The position numbers were made by a program, and so were the translations under genes. A stretch of 38,931 nt of DNA, taken from Akkermansia muciniphila. Its GTDB lineage: Bacteria > Verrucomicrobiota > Verrucomicrobiia > Verrucomicrobiales > Akkermansiaceae. A model generated the notes under the pieces. The model had not been told where the DNA came from. It ran no database searches and was given only the letters and a program-made list of their open reading frames with translations. Every line of letters begins with the position of its first letter. Position 1 is the stretch's first letter. This document shows, piece after piece, positions 15,908-26,283 of this stretch. The DNA is taken from contig CAMAQB010000027.1 of the NCBI GenBank assembly GCA_945860285.1, forward strand, positions 1 to 38,931, given 5' to 3'.

Positions 15908-16867
15908 ATGAACCCGTTGTTTTTTTATGCCTGCATTTTTTCGGTACTGGCGTATCTGACCATCGGTCTGGTTGACCGGAACAACACCATCAACAGCCAA
16001 GGTCTCACGCGACTGGCCCTGCTGATGCTGATTTGCCTTCCGGCACTGTTGTTGTTGCCGAAATGGCACGTGGCATCCGCCCCCGCAGGCCTGCACCGGA
16101 TGATCGAGGCAGCCGAACAATCGACTCCGACCTGGCTATGGATTTTTTGGCTTCTCGGTGCCTTGGTCTGCTTGATCCGCGTGGCGATCAGTCTCTGGCA
16201 ACTTCATGTTTGGAAAAAAAATTCCACCGAAATCACGACATCGCCCCTGGTGAGCGAGGTCCGCAGTTGTCGTGAAAAGATGAACTACCCGCGCGGGATC
16301 GCACTTCGTGTGCTCGACAATCACAAAGGCCCTGCGGCCTGCGGCATCCTGCGCCCGACAATCTATTTGCCCCGCAACTGGCAAAACTGGACGGAGGAAA
16401 CGTTGCGCGCGGTGTTGTTGCATGAAATCGGCCACCACGTCAGCCGCGATCCGCTGTGGCGCATGGTCTCACTGATCAGCACGTCGATTCACTGGTACAA
16501 TCCCTTCGTTTGCTGGTTGTCGTCGAAACAGCAACTGCAATCGGAAATCGCCTGCGATGACCGGGTCGTTCGCAGCGGATTCCATCAGGATGCCTATGCG
16601 AACATCCTCTGCGACCTTGCCAGTCATGCACCGCATTCCGCGATGGCGATGGCATCGCCCGGTGGTTTGGAAACGCGCGTCCGCCAACTGGGCCTGAAGC
16701 GCACACAACCGGGCCGACTCTGGCTGACTGTGTTCATGTTTGTGCTGCTGCTATCGGCTCTGGTATTGGCGATCCTCCGCCCGTCGCACGACCCCGGGAT
16801 GCCGCTTCCACCGACACCAGAGGACTCCCGTCTGCGCCTGCAAGCCGATCCTTTTCCCGGGGGCTGA
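15908..16867 (+). CDS. M56-family (BlaR1-like) membrane metallopeptidase
   Basis: The 319-residue product has transmembrane helices around residues 4-22, 35-50, 75-97 and a last one near 285-303. The zinc-protease motif is HEIGH at 172-176, with a likely third ligand E213 (QSEIACDD). It is the partner of the BlaI repressor 4 bp upstream and would cleave or trigger cleavage of it. Unlike true BlaR1, it has no C-terminal penicillin-binding sensor domain: the chain stops ~15-20 residues after the last helix. The inducing signal is therefore unknown and beta-lactam sensing should not be assumed. Confidence 0.87.
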   Translation: MNPLFFYACIFSVLAYLTIGLVDRNNTINSQGLTRLALLMLICLPALLLLPKWHVASAPAGLHRMIEAAEQSTPTWLWIFWLLGALVCLIRVAISLWQLHVWKKNSTEITTSPLVSEVRSCREKMNYPRGIALRVLDNHKGPAACGILRPTIYLPRNWQNWTEETLRAVLLHEIGHHVSRDPLWRMVSLISTSIHWYNPFVCWLSSKQQLQSEIACDDRVVRSGFHQDAYANILCDLASHAPHSAMAMASPGGLETRVRQLGLKRTQPGRLWLTVFMFVLLLSALVLAILRPSHDPGMPLPPTPEDSRLRLQADPFPGG

Positions 16868-16892
16868 AAAAATCGCCAGCTCGACGTAAGGG

Positions 16893-17615
16893 TCAGCGCT
16901 TTTCCTGCAACCAATGGGCCATCGCCATCAACTTGGTGACACCCGCAACTCCGGTGGAGTCGGTGAGTGGCTGCAAATGGTCGGCGATTTCGGCGCGGCG
17001 GGCATCCGACCAAAAAACGGAGCGTTCCCGAAAGGTGATGATCGCGAGAGCTTCTTCCGCGTTGAGAGCGACGACCGGACGCTGGGGTTGCAGGGGTGGC
17101 GGCCCGACACTCTCGGGCACCACATCGTTGCGTTCGTAGACCACCACCGTGCCGGCGGCGAGATCGCCAAGTCGCTGGAACCTGCGCGTTGACAGCAAAC
17201 TGGTCAGCCCGAACAGTCCGGAAAACCACGGCATGATGTCGATCACGCGAATGAAGTTGCGCACCAGGGCTTGGGAAAATGAAATCGGCGCGCCCGACGG
17301 CTGGATCACCCGCAGACCGCAGATGCGTTTGCCGATGGTGGCCCCCCGACGGCTGGCCTCGAAAAAAACGGGATACCACCAGATCAACAAAAACCAGGCC
17401 AATTTCATCATGCCCCCCACCACTTGTCCGCCGACGAGATATCCGGTGATGCCCAACACCATGCTGATGACCATCATCGCCAGACCGATGAAAATCAGGT
17501 CGAGCAACCATGCCCACATTCGCAGGATCGGACCGGCGATGCGCAGGCGGATTTCGACACCCTCGGCAAGTTCGATGGACTGCAAGGTGTCAAGTTTCTC
17601 CGGCAAACCATTCAT
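16893..17615 (-). CDS. RDD-family membrane protein
   Basis: The 240-residue product carries an RDD domain. The Arg is in GVEIRLRIAGPILRMWAWLLD and the Asp residues follow at the first helix (LLDLIFIGLAMMVI). Two more helices and the conserved GATIGKRICGLRV loop follow. The C-terminal ~90 residues are soluble and unassigned (ending AHWLQEKR). RDD proteins are thought to act in transport or envelope functions, with no fixed role. It is convergent with the M56 gene and divergent from mfd. Confidence 0.85.
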   Translation of the reverse strand: MNGLPEKLDTLQSIELAEGVEIRLRIAGPILRMWAWLLDLIFIGLAMMVISMVLGITGYLVGGQVVGGMMKLAWFLLIWWYPVFFEASRRGATIGKRICGLRVIQPSGAPISFSQALVRNFIRVIDIMPWFSGLFGLTSLLSTRRFQRLGDLAAGTVVVYERNDVVPESVGPPPLQPQRPVVALNAEEALAIITFRERSVFWSDARRAEIADHLQPLTDSTGVAGVTKLMAMAHWLQEKR

Positions 17616-17696
17616 GCGCGGAATGTTTTACCCGGGCAATGATCTCTTGAAAAGCAAATCCATTGCGATTTGGCAAATCACCGCTAAGATCGGGGC

Positions 17697-20600
17697 GTGC
17701 CGCAAACTGCGAACACAGTCGGGCTGCTGATGCACGCATGGGGAGCCCGACAACACCTGAATGAACACCTTGTTCCAGCGGATCAGGGAGGCATGGACCT
17801 TGCCATCGATCATTGTCATGCCTCGGCCCATTCGTTTCTGCTGGCCCACATCTGCCGACTGCATGCGGGGAAAACAATCTGGATTTTCCATGATCTGCCA
17901 AGACAGCGCGAGCGGATCTTGTTGGAAATGGCAACGTGGGGTGTCAAGTCCTCTCTCCTGCCGGAGCCACCGGCGGAGATGGTGGATGGAACAATTTCCG
18001 ATCCCGAATCGGAGGCCGAACGACTGGTCGTTTTCGATGCCCTGGCCAACAAGCAATCAATGGTCATTCACACCAATGAAAGCGCCGCATTCTCTCCTGC
18101 CCCGTCCGCAGCGGGCATGAGAAAAGCGCGAGTGACCTTGCAAAGCGGTGGATCGCTCGACCCCGCGACGTTCGCGATCGAACTGCTGGCCGCCGGTTAC
18201 GGGCGCGACAGCATCGTGCATTCGCGGGGTCAATTCGCGGTGCGCGGCGGCATCGTCGATCTTTTCCCCTGGCACGCGGCGCTGCCGCTGCGCATTGAGT
18301 TTTTCGACCGCAACATCGAGTCGCTGCGCGAGTTCGACCCCGACTCGCAACTCAGTCTGCGCAAGCTCGACAAAGCGCAGATCCTGCTTCACGAACCGGA
18401 AAAAACAGCGGCGGCGACGGACTACATCCGACCGGAACATCTGGTCATTTCTCTAACGGAAAATTCCTCGTGCGATCTACCCTGCCACATTCACATCAGC
18501 CCGGAGCCGGTCGACACAACGGGTGACCGGCACATTTCCGTGCCAGCATTTCCCAGTCCCCTTGGCTCGTTTGAGGCGGGCGACTTCATTCTGCAACAAG
18601 GAAAACGCGAGATGTTTTTCGCACAAATGGAGGCATGGCGGGATGACAAATGGACCGTGGCGATGTGCTTTGCCAACAAAGGAGAAGAAGCGAGATTTCA
18701 GGAACTGGCGGGAGAACTTGAACATGTGCTGGTGCTGCGAGGTGAACTTCACGCGGGATTCGTCATCCCGGATCTGAAAGTCGCGGTGCTTTCCTCGTCG
18801 GAACTTTTCGGACGTTACCGCAGTGCGGGTGTGGCGCGCCGGAGTTTGCTGGATCGACACAACGCCGCGCGGGTCAGTCTGGACGAAATCGAACTCGCCG
18901 ACCTGGTGGTGCATTATGAATATGGCATCGGTCGCTTTCGCGGCATTCAGATTTCAGAGGAAGACCAAACGGAGGAAATCGTGATCGAATACCACGGCGG
19001 ATCGCTGCTTTCCGTGCCGATTGATCAGGCCCACCTGGTCGCCAAGTATGTCGGCATGGGCGGAAAAACCCCCGACCTCGACAAACTGGGCGGTGCCAGT
19101 TGGAAAAACACCCGCAAGACCGCGGAGAAGTCGATCCTCGACTACGCCGCACAAATCCTGCGCATCCAGGCCGAGCGTCAGACGAAGGAAGGTTACAGAC
19201 ATCCGCCGGACTCGCGCTGGATGTGGGAGTTCGAAAATTCCTTCCACTTCACCGAGACACCGGACCAGCGGCGGGCGATCGAGGACACCAAGCGCGACAT
19301 GGAAAGCGGCGAGGCAATGGACCGCCTGATCTGTGGCGATGTCGGCTTCGGCAAAACGGAGGTCGCCATCCGCGCCGCGTTCAAGGCGGTTACCGGTGGC
19401 AAACAAGTCGCCATTCTCGTGCCGACCACGGTACTTGCCGAACAACATTGCCGCACGTTTCGCGAACGCATGAGCGACTATCCGGTGCGCGTCGATTTGC
19501 TCAACCGCTTCCGCTCCCCCGCGGAGATGCGCTCTACCATTCAAGGACTCGCCGATGGGGCGGTCGACATCGTCATCGGCACCCACCGCTTGCTTTCAGG
19601 AGACGTCAGCTATCATAATCTCGGCCTGGTGGTGATCGATGAAGAACAGCGCTTCGGTGTCAAACACAAGGAGAAGTTCAAGGAGATTTTCCGCCACATC
19701 GACATTCTCACGCTCTCCGCCACACCGATCCCCCGGACTCTCTACATGGCATTGATGGGCACCCGCGACATGTCCACGATCGATACTCCGCCTCCCAACC
19801 GGATGCCAGTTCACACGACGATTTCGCCTTACGACGAACGCATCATCCGCGATGCCATCCAACGCGAACTCAAACGGGGCGGGCAGGTGTTTTTTCTCCA
19901 CAACCGGGTCAAGACCATCGAAATGACGCGGAAAAAACTGCAGGACTTGGTTCCGGATGCGCGGATTCTGGTCGGGCACGGACAAATGGAGCAGGACGAT
20001 CTCGAAGTCGTGATGCGGCAATTCGTGCAGGGCGAAGCCGATGTTCTGCTGGCCACCACGATCATTGAAAGCGGCATCGACATCCCGAACGCCAACACCA
20101 TTTTGATCGACCGCGCCGACCGCTTCGGCCTGGCCGACCTCTATCAACTCCGTGGCCGGGTCGGCCGCGCCGGCGAGAAAGCCTACGCCATCCTGCTGCT
20201 GCCGCGCGACATGCTGACCCAGGGCGACGCGCGAAAACGCATCCAGGCGATCCGCCAGTACACGGCCCTCGGATCGGGGTTCAAGATCGCCATGCGCGAC
20301 CTGGAAATCCGCGGTGCCGGAAATCTGTTAGGCACAAAACAATCCGGCCACATCGCCGCCGTCGGCTTCGATCTCTACTGCAAACTGCTGCGCCAGTCGG
20401 TTGACCGGCTCAAAGGCCGGGCGGTGTCGGCGCGCTCCGAAACCTCATTCCGCGCCGATTTTCTCGCATTGAACGAATCCGATTACGGACGCGCCGGTGC
20501 CCACATGCCCCTGCTGCCCGCCTATTTTCCCGCTGACTTCGTAGCGGAAACCAGCCTGCGCGTGAACGCCTATCGCGAACTCGCCGAGTGCCTGAGCGAA

Positions 20601-20861
20601 AAGGAACTCGATGATCTAACAACTTCCTGGCGCGACCGTTTCGGGCGATTCCCCGATCCCGTCGCCAACCTTCTTCGCCTGAACCGGGTGAAAATCCGCG
20701 CGGCCGGCAAAAAAATTTCCGCCGTGGAAATCAAGGGTCAGAAACTCACCCTGGGCCGCAACGGCTCCCCGATCATGATCGACAACCGCCACCCCCGGCT
20801 GACGTCCACAAAACCTGGTGCGAAACTCGATGAAACCCTGCAACTCCTGGCCATGCTCTGA
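17697..20861 (+). CDS. mfd: Transcription-repair coupling factor Mfd
   Basis: The 1054-residue product removes RNA polymerase stalled at DNA lesions and recruits UvrA. Domain order is standard. An N-terminal UvrB-like module includes [22 protein letters not shown] CarD-like polymerase-interaction domain starts near residue 401 ([15 protein letters not shown]). The superfamily 2 translocase has Walker [10 protein letters not shown] near 548, DEEQ near 648 and [15 protein letters not shown]-terminal TRCF domain follows. It starts at a GTG (17697); no better start is in frame nearby. It is shorter than the 1148-residue E. coli protein, mainly at the N-terminal end. Confidence 0.95.
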   Translation: MPQTANTVGLLMHAWGARQHLNEHLVPADQGGMDLAIDHCHASAHSFLLAHICRLHAGKTIWIFHDLPRQRERILLEMATWGVKSSLLPEPPAEMVDGTISDPESEAERLVVFDALANKQSMVIHTNESAAFSPAPSAAGMRKARVTLQSGGSLDPATFAIELLAAGYGRDSIVHSRGQFAVRGGIVDLFPWHAALPLRIEFFDRNIESLREFDPDSQLSLRKLDKAQILLHEPEKTAAATDYIRPEHLVISLTENSSCDLPCHIHISPEPVDTTGDRHISVPAFPSPLGSFEAGDFILQQGKREMFFAQMEAWRDDKWTVAMCFANKGEEARFQELAGELEHVLVLRGELHAGFVIPDLKVAVLSSSELFGRYRSAGVARRSLLDRHNAARVSLDEIELADLVVHYEYGIGRFRGIQISEEDQTEEIVIEYHGGSLLSVPIDQAHLVAKYVGMGGKTPDLDKLGGASWKNTRKTAEKSILDYAAQILRIQAERQTKEGYRHPPDSRWMWEFENSFHFTETPDQRRAIEDTKRDMESGEAMDRLICGDVGFGKTEVAIRAAFKAVTGGKQVAILVPTTVLAEQHCRTFRERMSDYPVRVDLLNRFRSPAEMRSTIQGLADGAVDIVIGTHRLLSGDVSYHNLGLVVIDEEQRFGVKHKEKFKEIFRHIDILTLSATPIPRTLYMALMGTRDMSTIDTPPPNRMPVHTTISPYDERIIRDAIQRELKRGGQVFFLHNRVKTIEMTRKKLQDLVPDARILVGHGQMEQDDLEVVMRQFVQGEADVLLATTIIESGIDIPNANTILIDRADRFGLADLYQLRGRVGRAGEKAYAILLLPRDMLTQGDARKRIQAIRQYTALGSGFKIAMRDLEIRGAGNLLGTKQSGHIAAVGFDLYCKLLRQSVDRLKGRAVSARSETSFRADFLALNESDYGRAGAHMPLLPAYFPADFVAETSLRVNAYRELAECLSEKELDDLTTSWRDRFGRFPDPVANLLRLNRVKIRAAGKKISAVEIKGQKLTLGRNGSPIMIDNRHPRLTSTKPGAKLDETLQLLAML

Positions 20862-20990
20862 TGGATGGAGTAAATCTTTGCTCATCGTTTCAATGCCCTG
20901 GGACGTATGACTCTTGCTTGAATTCCTTTCCCTTCATCACCGCTCACAGTTCCGATTGGCAAATCACCCCCGCCGTGTTATCCCTCCTGC

Positions 20991-22625
20991 ATGTCTGAAA
21001 CGCCTTTCATCTATCAGGACACCTATGCCATGGGCGGGGATCCTACGGAATACGAATTGTTGTCGACCGAACACGTCAGCATTTCACAGTTCAATGGAGC
21101 ACCCGTGCTTGTGGTCGAACCGGAAGCCCTGACGCGGCTTGCGAACGAAGCCTTCAAGGCGATCAACTTCTGCCTCCGACCCGCCCACCTCGCTCAGGTG
21201 GCGGCCATTCTGGATGATCCGACTGCGACCGAGAACGACCGCATGGTTGCGCTGATGTTGCTGCGCAATGCCGAGATTGCCGCGCACGGAATCCTGCCGT
21301 TTTGCCAGGACACCGGCACCGCGATCATCATGGGAAAAAAAGGCCAGCAGGTCTGGACCGGCTGCAACGATGAGGAAAAACTCTCCGAAGGTGTTTACCA
21401 AACCTACACGCGGGAAAACCTGCGCTACTCACAAACCTCCGCTCTGACCATGTATCAGGAGGTCAACACGAAAACCAATCTGCCCGCGCAGATCGACATT
21501 TATGCCACCACGGGATGCGAATACAAATTTCTGTTCATCAGCAAAGGCGGCGGCTCGGCGAACAAGTCGTTTCTCTATCAGGAAACCAAGGCCTTGCTGA
21601 ATCCCGCAAAACTCAGGGAGTTCTGCATTGAAAAAATGCGCTCGCTGGGAACCGCCGCGTGTCCGCCCTATCACCTCGTTTTTGTTTTCGGCGGCACCTC
21701 GGCGGAAACCTGCCTCAAAACCGTGAAGCTCGCTTCGACGAAATACCTTGATGCCCTGCCCACAGTCGGCAACGCCCACGGCCAGGCATTTCGCGACATC
21801 GCACTCGAAGCGGAACTGTTGGAGGAAGCCCGCAACATCGGCATCGGCGCCCAGTTCGGCGGCAAGTTTTTCGCGCTCGATGTCCGGGTCATCCGCCTTC
21901 CCCGTCACGGGGCCTCCTGTCCGGTGGGCATCGGGGTTTCCTGCTCCGCCGACCGCCAGGCCCGGGCAAAGATCACCGCAGAGGGGATTTTTCTGGAGAA
22001 ACTCGAAAAAAATCCCGGACGTTTCATCCCGGAAGTCTATCGGAATTGGAAATTCAAGGGCGTTGCCATCAACCTCGACGAAGGCATGGAACAGACACTG
22101 GCCACGCTCGCCAAGCATCCCGTGACCACCGCTGTGTCACTGAGCGGTACGATCATCGTCGCCCGCGATGCCGCTCACGCGAAGCTCAAGGAATACCTCG
22201 ACGAGCACGGCGACCTGCCCGATTATTTCAAAAAATATCCGGTGTACTACGCCGGACCCGCGAAAACCCCGCCGGGACTGGCCAGCGGATCATTCGGCCC
22301 GACCACGGCCGGTCGCATGGATTCCTATGTCGAACTTTTTCAATCGCACGGCGGATCGATGGTGATGCTCGCCAAGGGCAACCGCTCGCAACAGGTCACC
22401 GACGCCTGCAAAAAGAACGGCGGCTTTTACCTGGGATCCGCAGGAGGTCCCGCCGCGCTGCTGGCTCAGGATCACATCCGCTCGCAGGAGGTAGTCGCCT
22501 ACCCCGAACTCGGCATGGAGGCGGTTTGGAAAATCACCGTCGAAAATTTTCCCGCCTTCATTCTGATCGACAACAAGGGCAACGACTTTTTTCAACAAAT
22601 CAACCAATGTCCGGTGGGGCATTGA
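20991..22625 (+). CDS. fumA: Class I (iron-sulfur) fumarate hydratase
   Basis: The 544-residue enzyme hydrates fumarate to L-malate in the TCA cycle using an oxygen-sensitive [4Fe-4S] cluster. Cys residues at 105 (PFCQDTGTA), 224 (TAACPPYH) and 318 ([10 protein letters not shown]) coincide with the cluster ligands numbered C105, C224 and C318 in E. coli FumA. The C-terminal beta-domain has [12 protein letters not shown] and the [14 protein letters not shown] loop. The chain is a single alpha-beta fusion, not the split two-subunit form. It converges on truB with only 8 bp between the stops and no terminator hairpin visible. Confidence 0.94.
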   Translation: MSETPFIYQDTYAMGGDPTEYELLSTEHVSISQFNGAPVLVVEPEALTRLANEAFKAINFCLRPAHLAQVAAILDDPTATENDRMVALMLLRNAEIAAHGILPFCQDTGTAIIMGKKGQQVWTGCNDEEKLSEGVYQTYTRENLRYSQTSALTMYQEVNTKTNLPAQIDIYATTGCEYKFLFISKGGGSANKSFLYQETKALLNPAKLREFCIEKMRSLGTAACPPYHLVFVFGGTSAETCLKTVKLASTKYLDALPTVGNAHGQAFRDIALEAELLEEARNIGIGAQFGGKFFALDVRVIRLPRHGASCPVGIGVSCSADRQARAKITAEGIFLEKLEKNPGRFIPEVYRNWKFKGVAINLDEGMEQTLATLAKHPVTTAVSLSGTIIVARDAAHAKLKEYLDEHGDLPDYFKKYPVYYAGPAKTPPGLASGSFGPTTAGRMDSYVELFQSHGGSMVMLAKGNRSQQVTDACKKNGGFYLGSAGGPAALLAQDHIRSQEVVAYPELGMEAVWKITVENFPAFILIDNKGNDFFQQINQCPVGH

Positions 22626-22633
22626 TGCTCTAA

Positions 22634-23365
22634 CTAAACCCCGCGCATCAGCGAAACATCGGCCAAAGTGAGCATACGGCTGAGCAAACCGGGTCGATCC
22701 ATGGTCTTGAGATCGTGAATTGTCACCGAACGCTCCAGCGTGAATTTCCCCGAACGGGTGCGACGCAGCGCGCTCAGGTGCCCGCCACAACCGAGCTTGG
22801 CGCCGATGTCGTGCACATAGGTGCGCACGTAAAATCCCTTGGTGCAGCGAACCGTGAAATCGATCTCCGGCAGGGCGATGCGATGGATTTCATAACCGTC
22901 CACCCTCACTGGTCGGGGTTTGCGTTCCACCTCCTGACCCTTGCGGGCGAGTTTGTAGAGCGGCACGCCATTCATTTTGATGGCCGAAACCATCGGTGGA
23001 ATTTGTTCGAAATCGCCGAGGTAGCTATCGAAAACTGCGCGGATTTGTTCCTCGCTCAGATCGCCGACCGGTTGTTCATCTATCACCTCTCCTTCCCTGT
23101 CCTGCGTGCTGGTGGACTTGCCGAGAGTCAGCGTGCCCTCATACTCCTTGTCCTCGCCCATCAGCAAATCCTGGATTTTGGTGGCGCGACCCACCACCAG
23201 GATCAGCAGGCCGGTGGCCATCGGATCAAGGGTTCCGCAATGGCCGATTTTTTTGGTGTTCAAGGCGCGACGCGCGATGGCGACAACATCGTGTGATGTC
23301 ATGTCCGGCGATTTGTCAATCAACAGGACTCCCGATGGTCCGTGGTCTTTTTCTGAATGATGCAT
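22634..23365 (-). CDS. truB: tRNA pseudouridine(55) synthase TruB
   Basis: The 243-residue enzyme makes pseudouridine 55 in the T-loop of tRNAs. The catalytic Asp is D47 in GHCGTLDPMATGLL. The KSTSTQDREGE, IPPMVSAIK and KGFYVRTYVHDIG motifs are all present. The frame stays open upstream, but the ATG at 23365 (MHHSEKDHGPSGVLLIDK) is the natural start. It lies 17 bp downstream of nrnA on the same strand, so the two form an operon; nrnA-truB neighbourhood is common in bacteria. Confidence 0.93.
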   Translation of the reverse strand: MHHSEKDHGPSGVLLIDKSPDMTSHDVVAIARRALNTKKIGHCGTLDPMATGLLILVVGRATKIQDLLMGEDKEYEGTLTLGKSTSTQDREGEVIDEQPVGDLSEEQIRAVFDSYLGDFEQIPPMVSAIKMNGVPLYKLARKGQEVERKPRPVRVDGYEIHRIALPEIDFTVRCTKGFYVRTYVHDIGAKLGCGGHLSALRRTRSGKFTLERSVTIHDLKTMDRPGLLSRMLTLADVSLMRGV

Positions 23366-23382
23366 GAGTCGTGTGAATTCCG

Positions 23383-24357
23383 TTAGATCGCGGTCGCGAT
23401 GGCTGCCAGGACTTTTTCCTTTGCCGCTTCGAGCGGGCCCGCCATGCGGATGCCAGCCGCCAGGGCATGACCGCCGCCGCCAAACAACGTGGCGATTTCG
23501 CAAACATTGGTGCTGCGGTCTTTCGAGCGCATCGACACGCGGATTTTTCCATCGGGCAGTTCCTCGAAAAAAACCGCCACCTGCACTCCGCGGATGGCGC
23601 GGATGAGGTCGATCAAACCTTCGCTGTCTTCGGGTTTCAATCCGAGACTGATCCGGGTGGCGTCGAGCATGTCCCAGTGCGCGACCCTGCCGTCCGCCGA
23701 AAGTTGCAGGGTGTTCAACAAGGTTCGCATCAACTCAATGCGGCGATACGGGTAGCTGTCGTAAATTTTCGCATTGATATCGCCCACCGCGAGCCCCCTG
23801 TCTAACAGATCGGCGGCCAGACGATAGGTGCGCGAGGTGGTCGAATCATATTGAAACGAGCCGGTGTCGGTGGAAACCGCCACGTAAATGGCATCGCGCG
23901 AGCCCTCCGGCAGGGGCATGTCGAGCGACTTGATGATTTCATAAATGATCTGCCCGGTGGCGGGACTGGTGGCATCGACGTAATTCACGTCGCCGTAGCG
24001 GGGATTGGAAATGTGGTGGTCGATATTGACCCACAAGCTTGCCCGGGATGCCGCCCGCAGGTTGTTTTCCCCCAGGCGAACCTTGGTGGCGGTATCAAGA
24101 GCGATCGCAACATCCACGACGGGGGCTTCATGAGGGGGACGGGCGATTTTTTCCGAATGCGGAAGAAACTCCAGATTTTCCGGCAAACCGTCATCATTCC
24201 AGTAATGCACCGTTTTGCCCATCGCTTCGAGAGCCAGTCCAAGCCCCAACTGCGAGCCGATCGCATCACCATCCGGACGAACGTGGCTCATCAGGGCGAA
24301 TATCTGGTTGTCGCGGAAAATCCCACCCAAGGTCTCGATGCTGGCGTTCTCACTCAT
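23383..24357 (-). CDS. nrnA: DHH-DHHA1 phosphoesterase, NrnA-type (oligoribonuclease/pAp phosphatase)
   Basis: The 324-residue product has the DHH-family metal motifs HVRPDGDAIGS (25-35), ALDTA (87-91) and DHH (113-115). Its C-terminal DHHA1 substrate loop is GGGGHALAAG. NrnA enzymes degrade 2-5 nt oligoribonucleotides and dephosphorylate pAp. The frame extends to 24408, but the ATG at 24357 (MSENASIETLGG) is the likely start. It is followed by truB. Enzymes of this class could also degrade short signalling oligonucleotides; here that is only a note. Confidence 0.9.
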   Translation of the reverse strand: MSENASIETLGGIFRDNQIFALMSHVRPDGDAIGSQLGLGLALEAMGKTVHYWNDDGLPENLEFLPHSEKIARPPHEAPVVDVAIALDTATKVRLGENNLRAASRASLWVNIDHHISNPRYGDVNYVDATSPATGQIIYEIIKSLDMPLPEGSRDAIYVAVSTDTGSFQYDSTTSRTYRLAADLLDRGLAVGDINAKIYDSYPYRRIELMRTLLNTLQLSADGRVAHWDMLDATRISLGLKPEDSEGLIDLIRAIRGVQVAVFFEELPDGKIRVSMRSKDRSTNVCEIATLFGGGGHALAAGIRMAGPLEAAKEKVLAAIATAI

Positions 24358-24460
24358 GCTTGCGGACCCACAGCATTGCCCCGAAATCGGACTCCTGCGC
24401 AAGCACAAACGTCAGGGATTTGCGCTTGATTGACAATCGCGGCGCAACCATGCTGCCTGC

Positions 24461-25795
24461 GTGTCCGCCAAAACCTTGTCCGTCACCCAGCTGTTGCGCC
24501 GCATCAAGAATGTCGTCGAAATCGAAGTTGGCGAGGTTTGGGTGGAAGGCGAGGTCAGCAACCTCAAAAAACAGGCGAGCGGGCATTGGTATTTCACCTT
24601 GAAGGACGACAGCGCGCAGATCCAGTGTGCGATGTTCGGCGCCAGGAAACGCGAGGGCAACGCCGCGTTGGCCGACGGCGCGAAAGTGCGGGTCTTTGCC
24701 GAAACCAGCATCTACGAAGCGCGCGGAAGCCTGCAAATCATCATCCTGCGCGCTGAAGCAGTGGGACTCGGCGACTTGCAGGCCCGCTTCGAAGCCTTGA
24801 AACGCAAGCTGCAGGAGGAGGGACTCTTCGAACAGGCTCACAAAAAAAGCCTGCCGCGTTTTCCCCGCAAAATCGGCATCGTCACCTCCGAAACCGGCGC
24901 GGTGATCCAGGACATCCTCAACGTGCTCGGTCGACGCGCCCCATGGATCAAACCCTATCTCATCCCCGTGCGGGTTCAGGGCAAGGGCGCCGAACACGAG
25001 ATCGCCGCTGCAATCCGCGCCTTCTCCCGACCCGAGGCATCCGGCATTCCCCGCTGTGATGTTCTTATTGTCGGTCGCGGCGGCGGCTCCCTCGAGGACC
25101 TCTGGTGTTTCAATGAGGAAATCGTCGCCCGCGCCATCGCCGGGTGCTCCATTCCCGTCATCTCTGCGGTCGGCCACGAGGTCGACTTCACCATTGCCGA
25201 TTTCGTGGCGGACCTGCGTGCTCCCACTCCCAGTGCCGCAGCGGAAATCGCTGCTCCCGATGCCGCCGAATTGAAAGCGCGCCTCGAAGTATTGCAGCGG
25301 CGCATGAAACAACAATGCTTCGGAAAAATCACCCAGTGGCAGGCGCAGCTCAACGCCCTGCGGCGCGGCGTGTTGCAACGCAGCGGTGAAAGATTGTTGC
25401 GTGAACCGGTCATGAGGATCGATACCATGCGTGACCGACTGCAAACGCAGATGCAAAACCGCCTTCGCCAGCTGCAGCAAAAAATCGAGCACGCACGCAT
25501 CATCCACAAGGCCCATCATCCGGTGCTGGTGATCGAACGGAGAACCGAAAACATCGGGCAACTGGCCAAAAGGATGAACATGGCCGCCATCCAGCATCTA
25601 ACGAACAAGGAGCAGCAGATCCTGCACCTGCAAACCGTGCTGCGCACCTTGGGGCCCGAATCCTCATTGCAACGAGGGTATTCGATCACCTTTGATGCGA
25701 ATGGCCAGGTATTGCGATCCCGCGAGGGCATTGGCAAAGGCGAGCGCCTGACCACCCGGTTGGCCGACGGCGAAATTTCCAGCGTTGTCGAGTGA
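24461..25795 (+). CDS. xseA: Exodeoxyribonuclease VII large subunit
   Basis: The 444-residue product has an N-terminal OB-fold (VEGEVSNLKKQASGHWYFTLKD…QIQCAMF). The catalytic domain (KIGIVTSETGAVIQDI; VLIVGRGGGSLEDLWCFNEE; SAVGHEVDFTIADFVADLRAPTPSAAAE) and a long coiled-coil region at about 290-390 follow. ExoVII degrades single-stranded DNA in both directions. The start is a GTG at 24461, matching the family N-terminus; a nearby ATG at 24450 is out of frame. The small subunit gene xseB was not found next to it. It is divergent from nrnA. Confidence 0.94.
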   Translation: MSAKTLSVTQLLRRIKNVVEIEVGEVWVEGEVSNLKKQASGHWYFTLKDDSAQIQCAMFGARKREGNAALADGAKVRVFAETSIYEARGSLQIIILRAEAVGLGDLQARFEALKRKLQEEGLFEQAHKKSLPRFPRKIGIVTSETGAVIQDILNVLGRRAPWIKPYLIPVRVQGKGAEHEIAAAIRAFSRPEASGIPRCDVLIVGRGGGSLEDLWCFNEEIVARAIAGCSIPVISAVGHEVDFTIADFVADLRAPTPSAAAEIAAPDAAELKARLEVLQRRMKQQCFGKITQWQAQLNALRRGVLQRSGERLLREPVMRIDTMRDRLQTQMQNRLRQLQQKIEHARIIHKAHHPVLVIERRTENIGQLAKRMNMAAIQHLTNKEQQILHLQTVLRTLGPESSLQRGYSITFDANGQVLRSREGIGKGERLTTRLADGEISSVVE

Positions 25796-25882
25796 CGACT
25801 TGCATCTTTTTGTCACATGCCACATTTTATGGCTGACAAGCAGGCATTACCTTATATCACAAGTTCACAACACTTTTTTCCC

Positions 25883-26272
25883 ATGCTGCAAACCGGAATC
25901 ATCAACCCACACGTGCTCGACCTCGTCGCCCGCATCCGTCACACCAACACGTTGGTCATCTGCGACTGGGCTTTCCCCTTCTGGCCCGAAATTGAAACCG
26001 TTGACATCTCGTTGTGCCGGGGCATTCCCACGGTGCTCGATGTCCTCGATCTGCTGAAGCCGAATTTCAAAATCGGCCGCATCTGGCAGGCCGAGGAGTT
26101 CCTCACCACAAATCCTCCCGAGACCCTCAAGCGGTTCTCGGACTCTTTCGGTTCGATCCCCCTGACGCGGGAAGCGCACATCCAGTTCAAAAAACGCGTG
26201 CCTGATGCCATCGGCTTGATCCGCACCGGAGATCCGACAGCTTACGGCAACATCATTGTCGAATCGGAGTAA
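25883..26272 (+). CDS. RbsD/FucU-family sugar mutarotase
   Basis: The 129-residue product matches the RbsD/FucU fold. MLQTGIINPHVLDLVARIRHTNTL carries the catalytic His in the RHT segment. VDISLCRGIPTVLDVL follows, and the C-terminus EAHIQFKKRV…IRTGDPTAYGNIIV aligns well with E. coli RbsD. These enzymes interconvert ring or anomeric forms of free sugars. The reading frame is open from 25817, but the ATG at 25883 gives the conserved N-terminus. It is the first gene of a five-gene sugar operon, which suggests that it presents a free L-sugar to the dehydrogenase two genes downstream. The exact sugar is inferred. Confidence 0.85.
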   Translation: MLQTGIINPHVLDLVARIRHTNTLVICDWAFPFWPEIETVDISLCRGIPTVLDVLDLLKPNFKIGRIWQAEEFLTTNPPETLKRFSDSFGSIPLTREAHIQFKKRVPDAIGLIRTGDPTAYGNIIVESE

Positions 26273-26283
26273 TCCATGAGCCG

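Noticed and set aside
15908-16867. Full BlaR1 beta-lactam sensor
   Set aside because: The chain has the M56 protease and membrane helices but ends just after the last helix, with no penicillin-binding domain.
23383-24357. NrnA-type DHH enzyme as a dedicated ring nuclease for the CRISPR system
   Set aside because: It lies 12 kb from the cas operon in a common housekeeping pair with truB; ordinary oligonucleotide turnover explains it.
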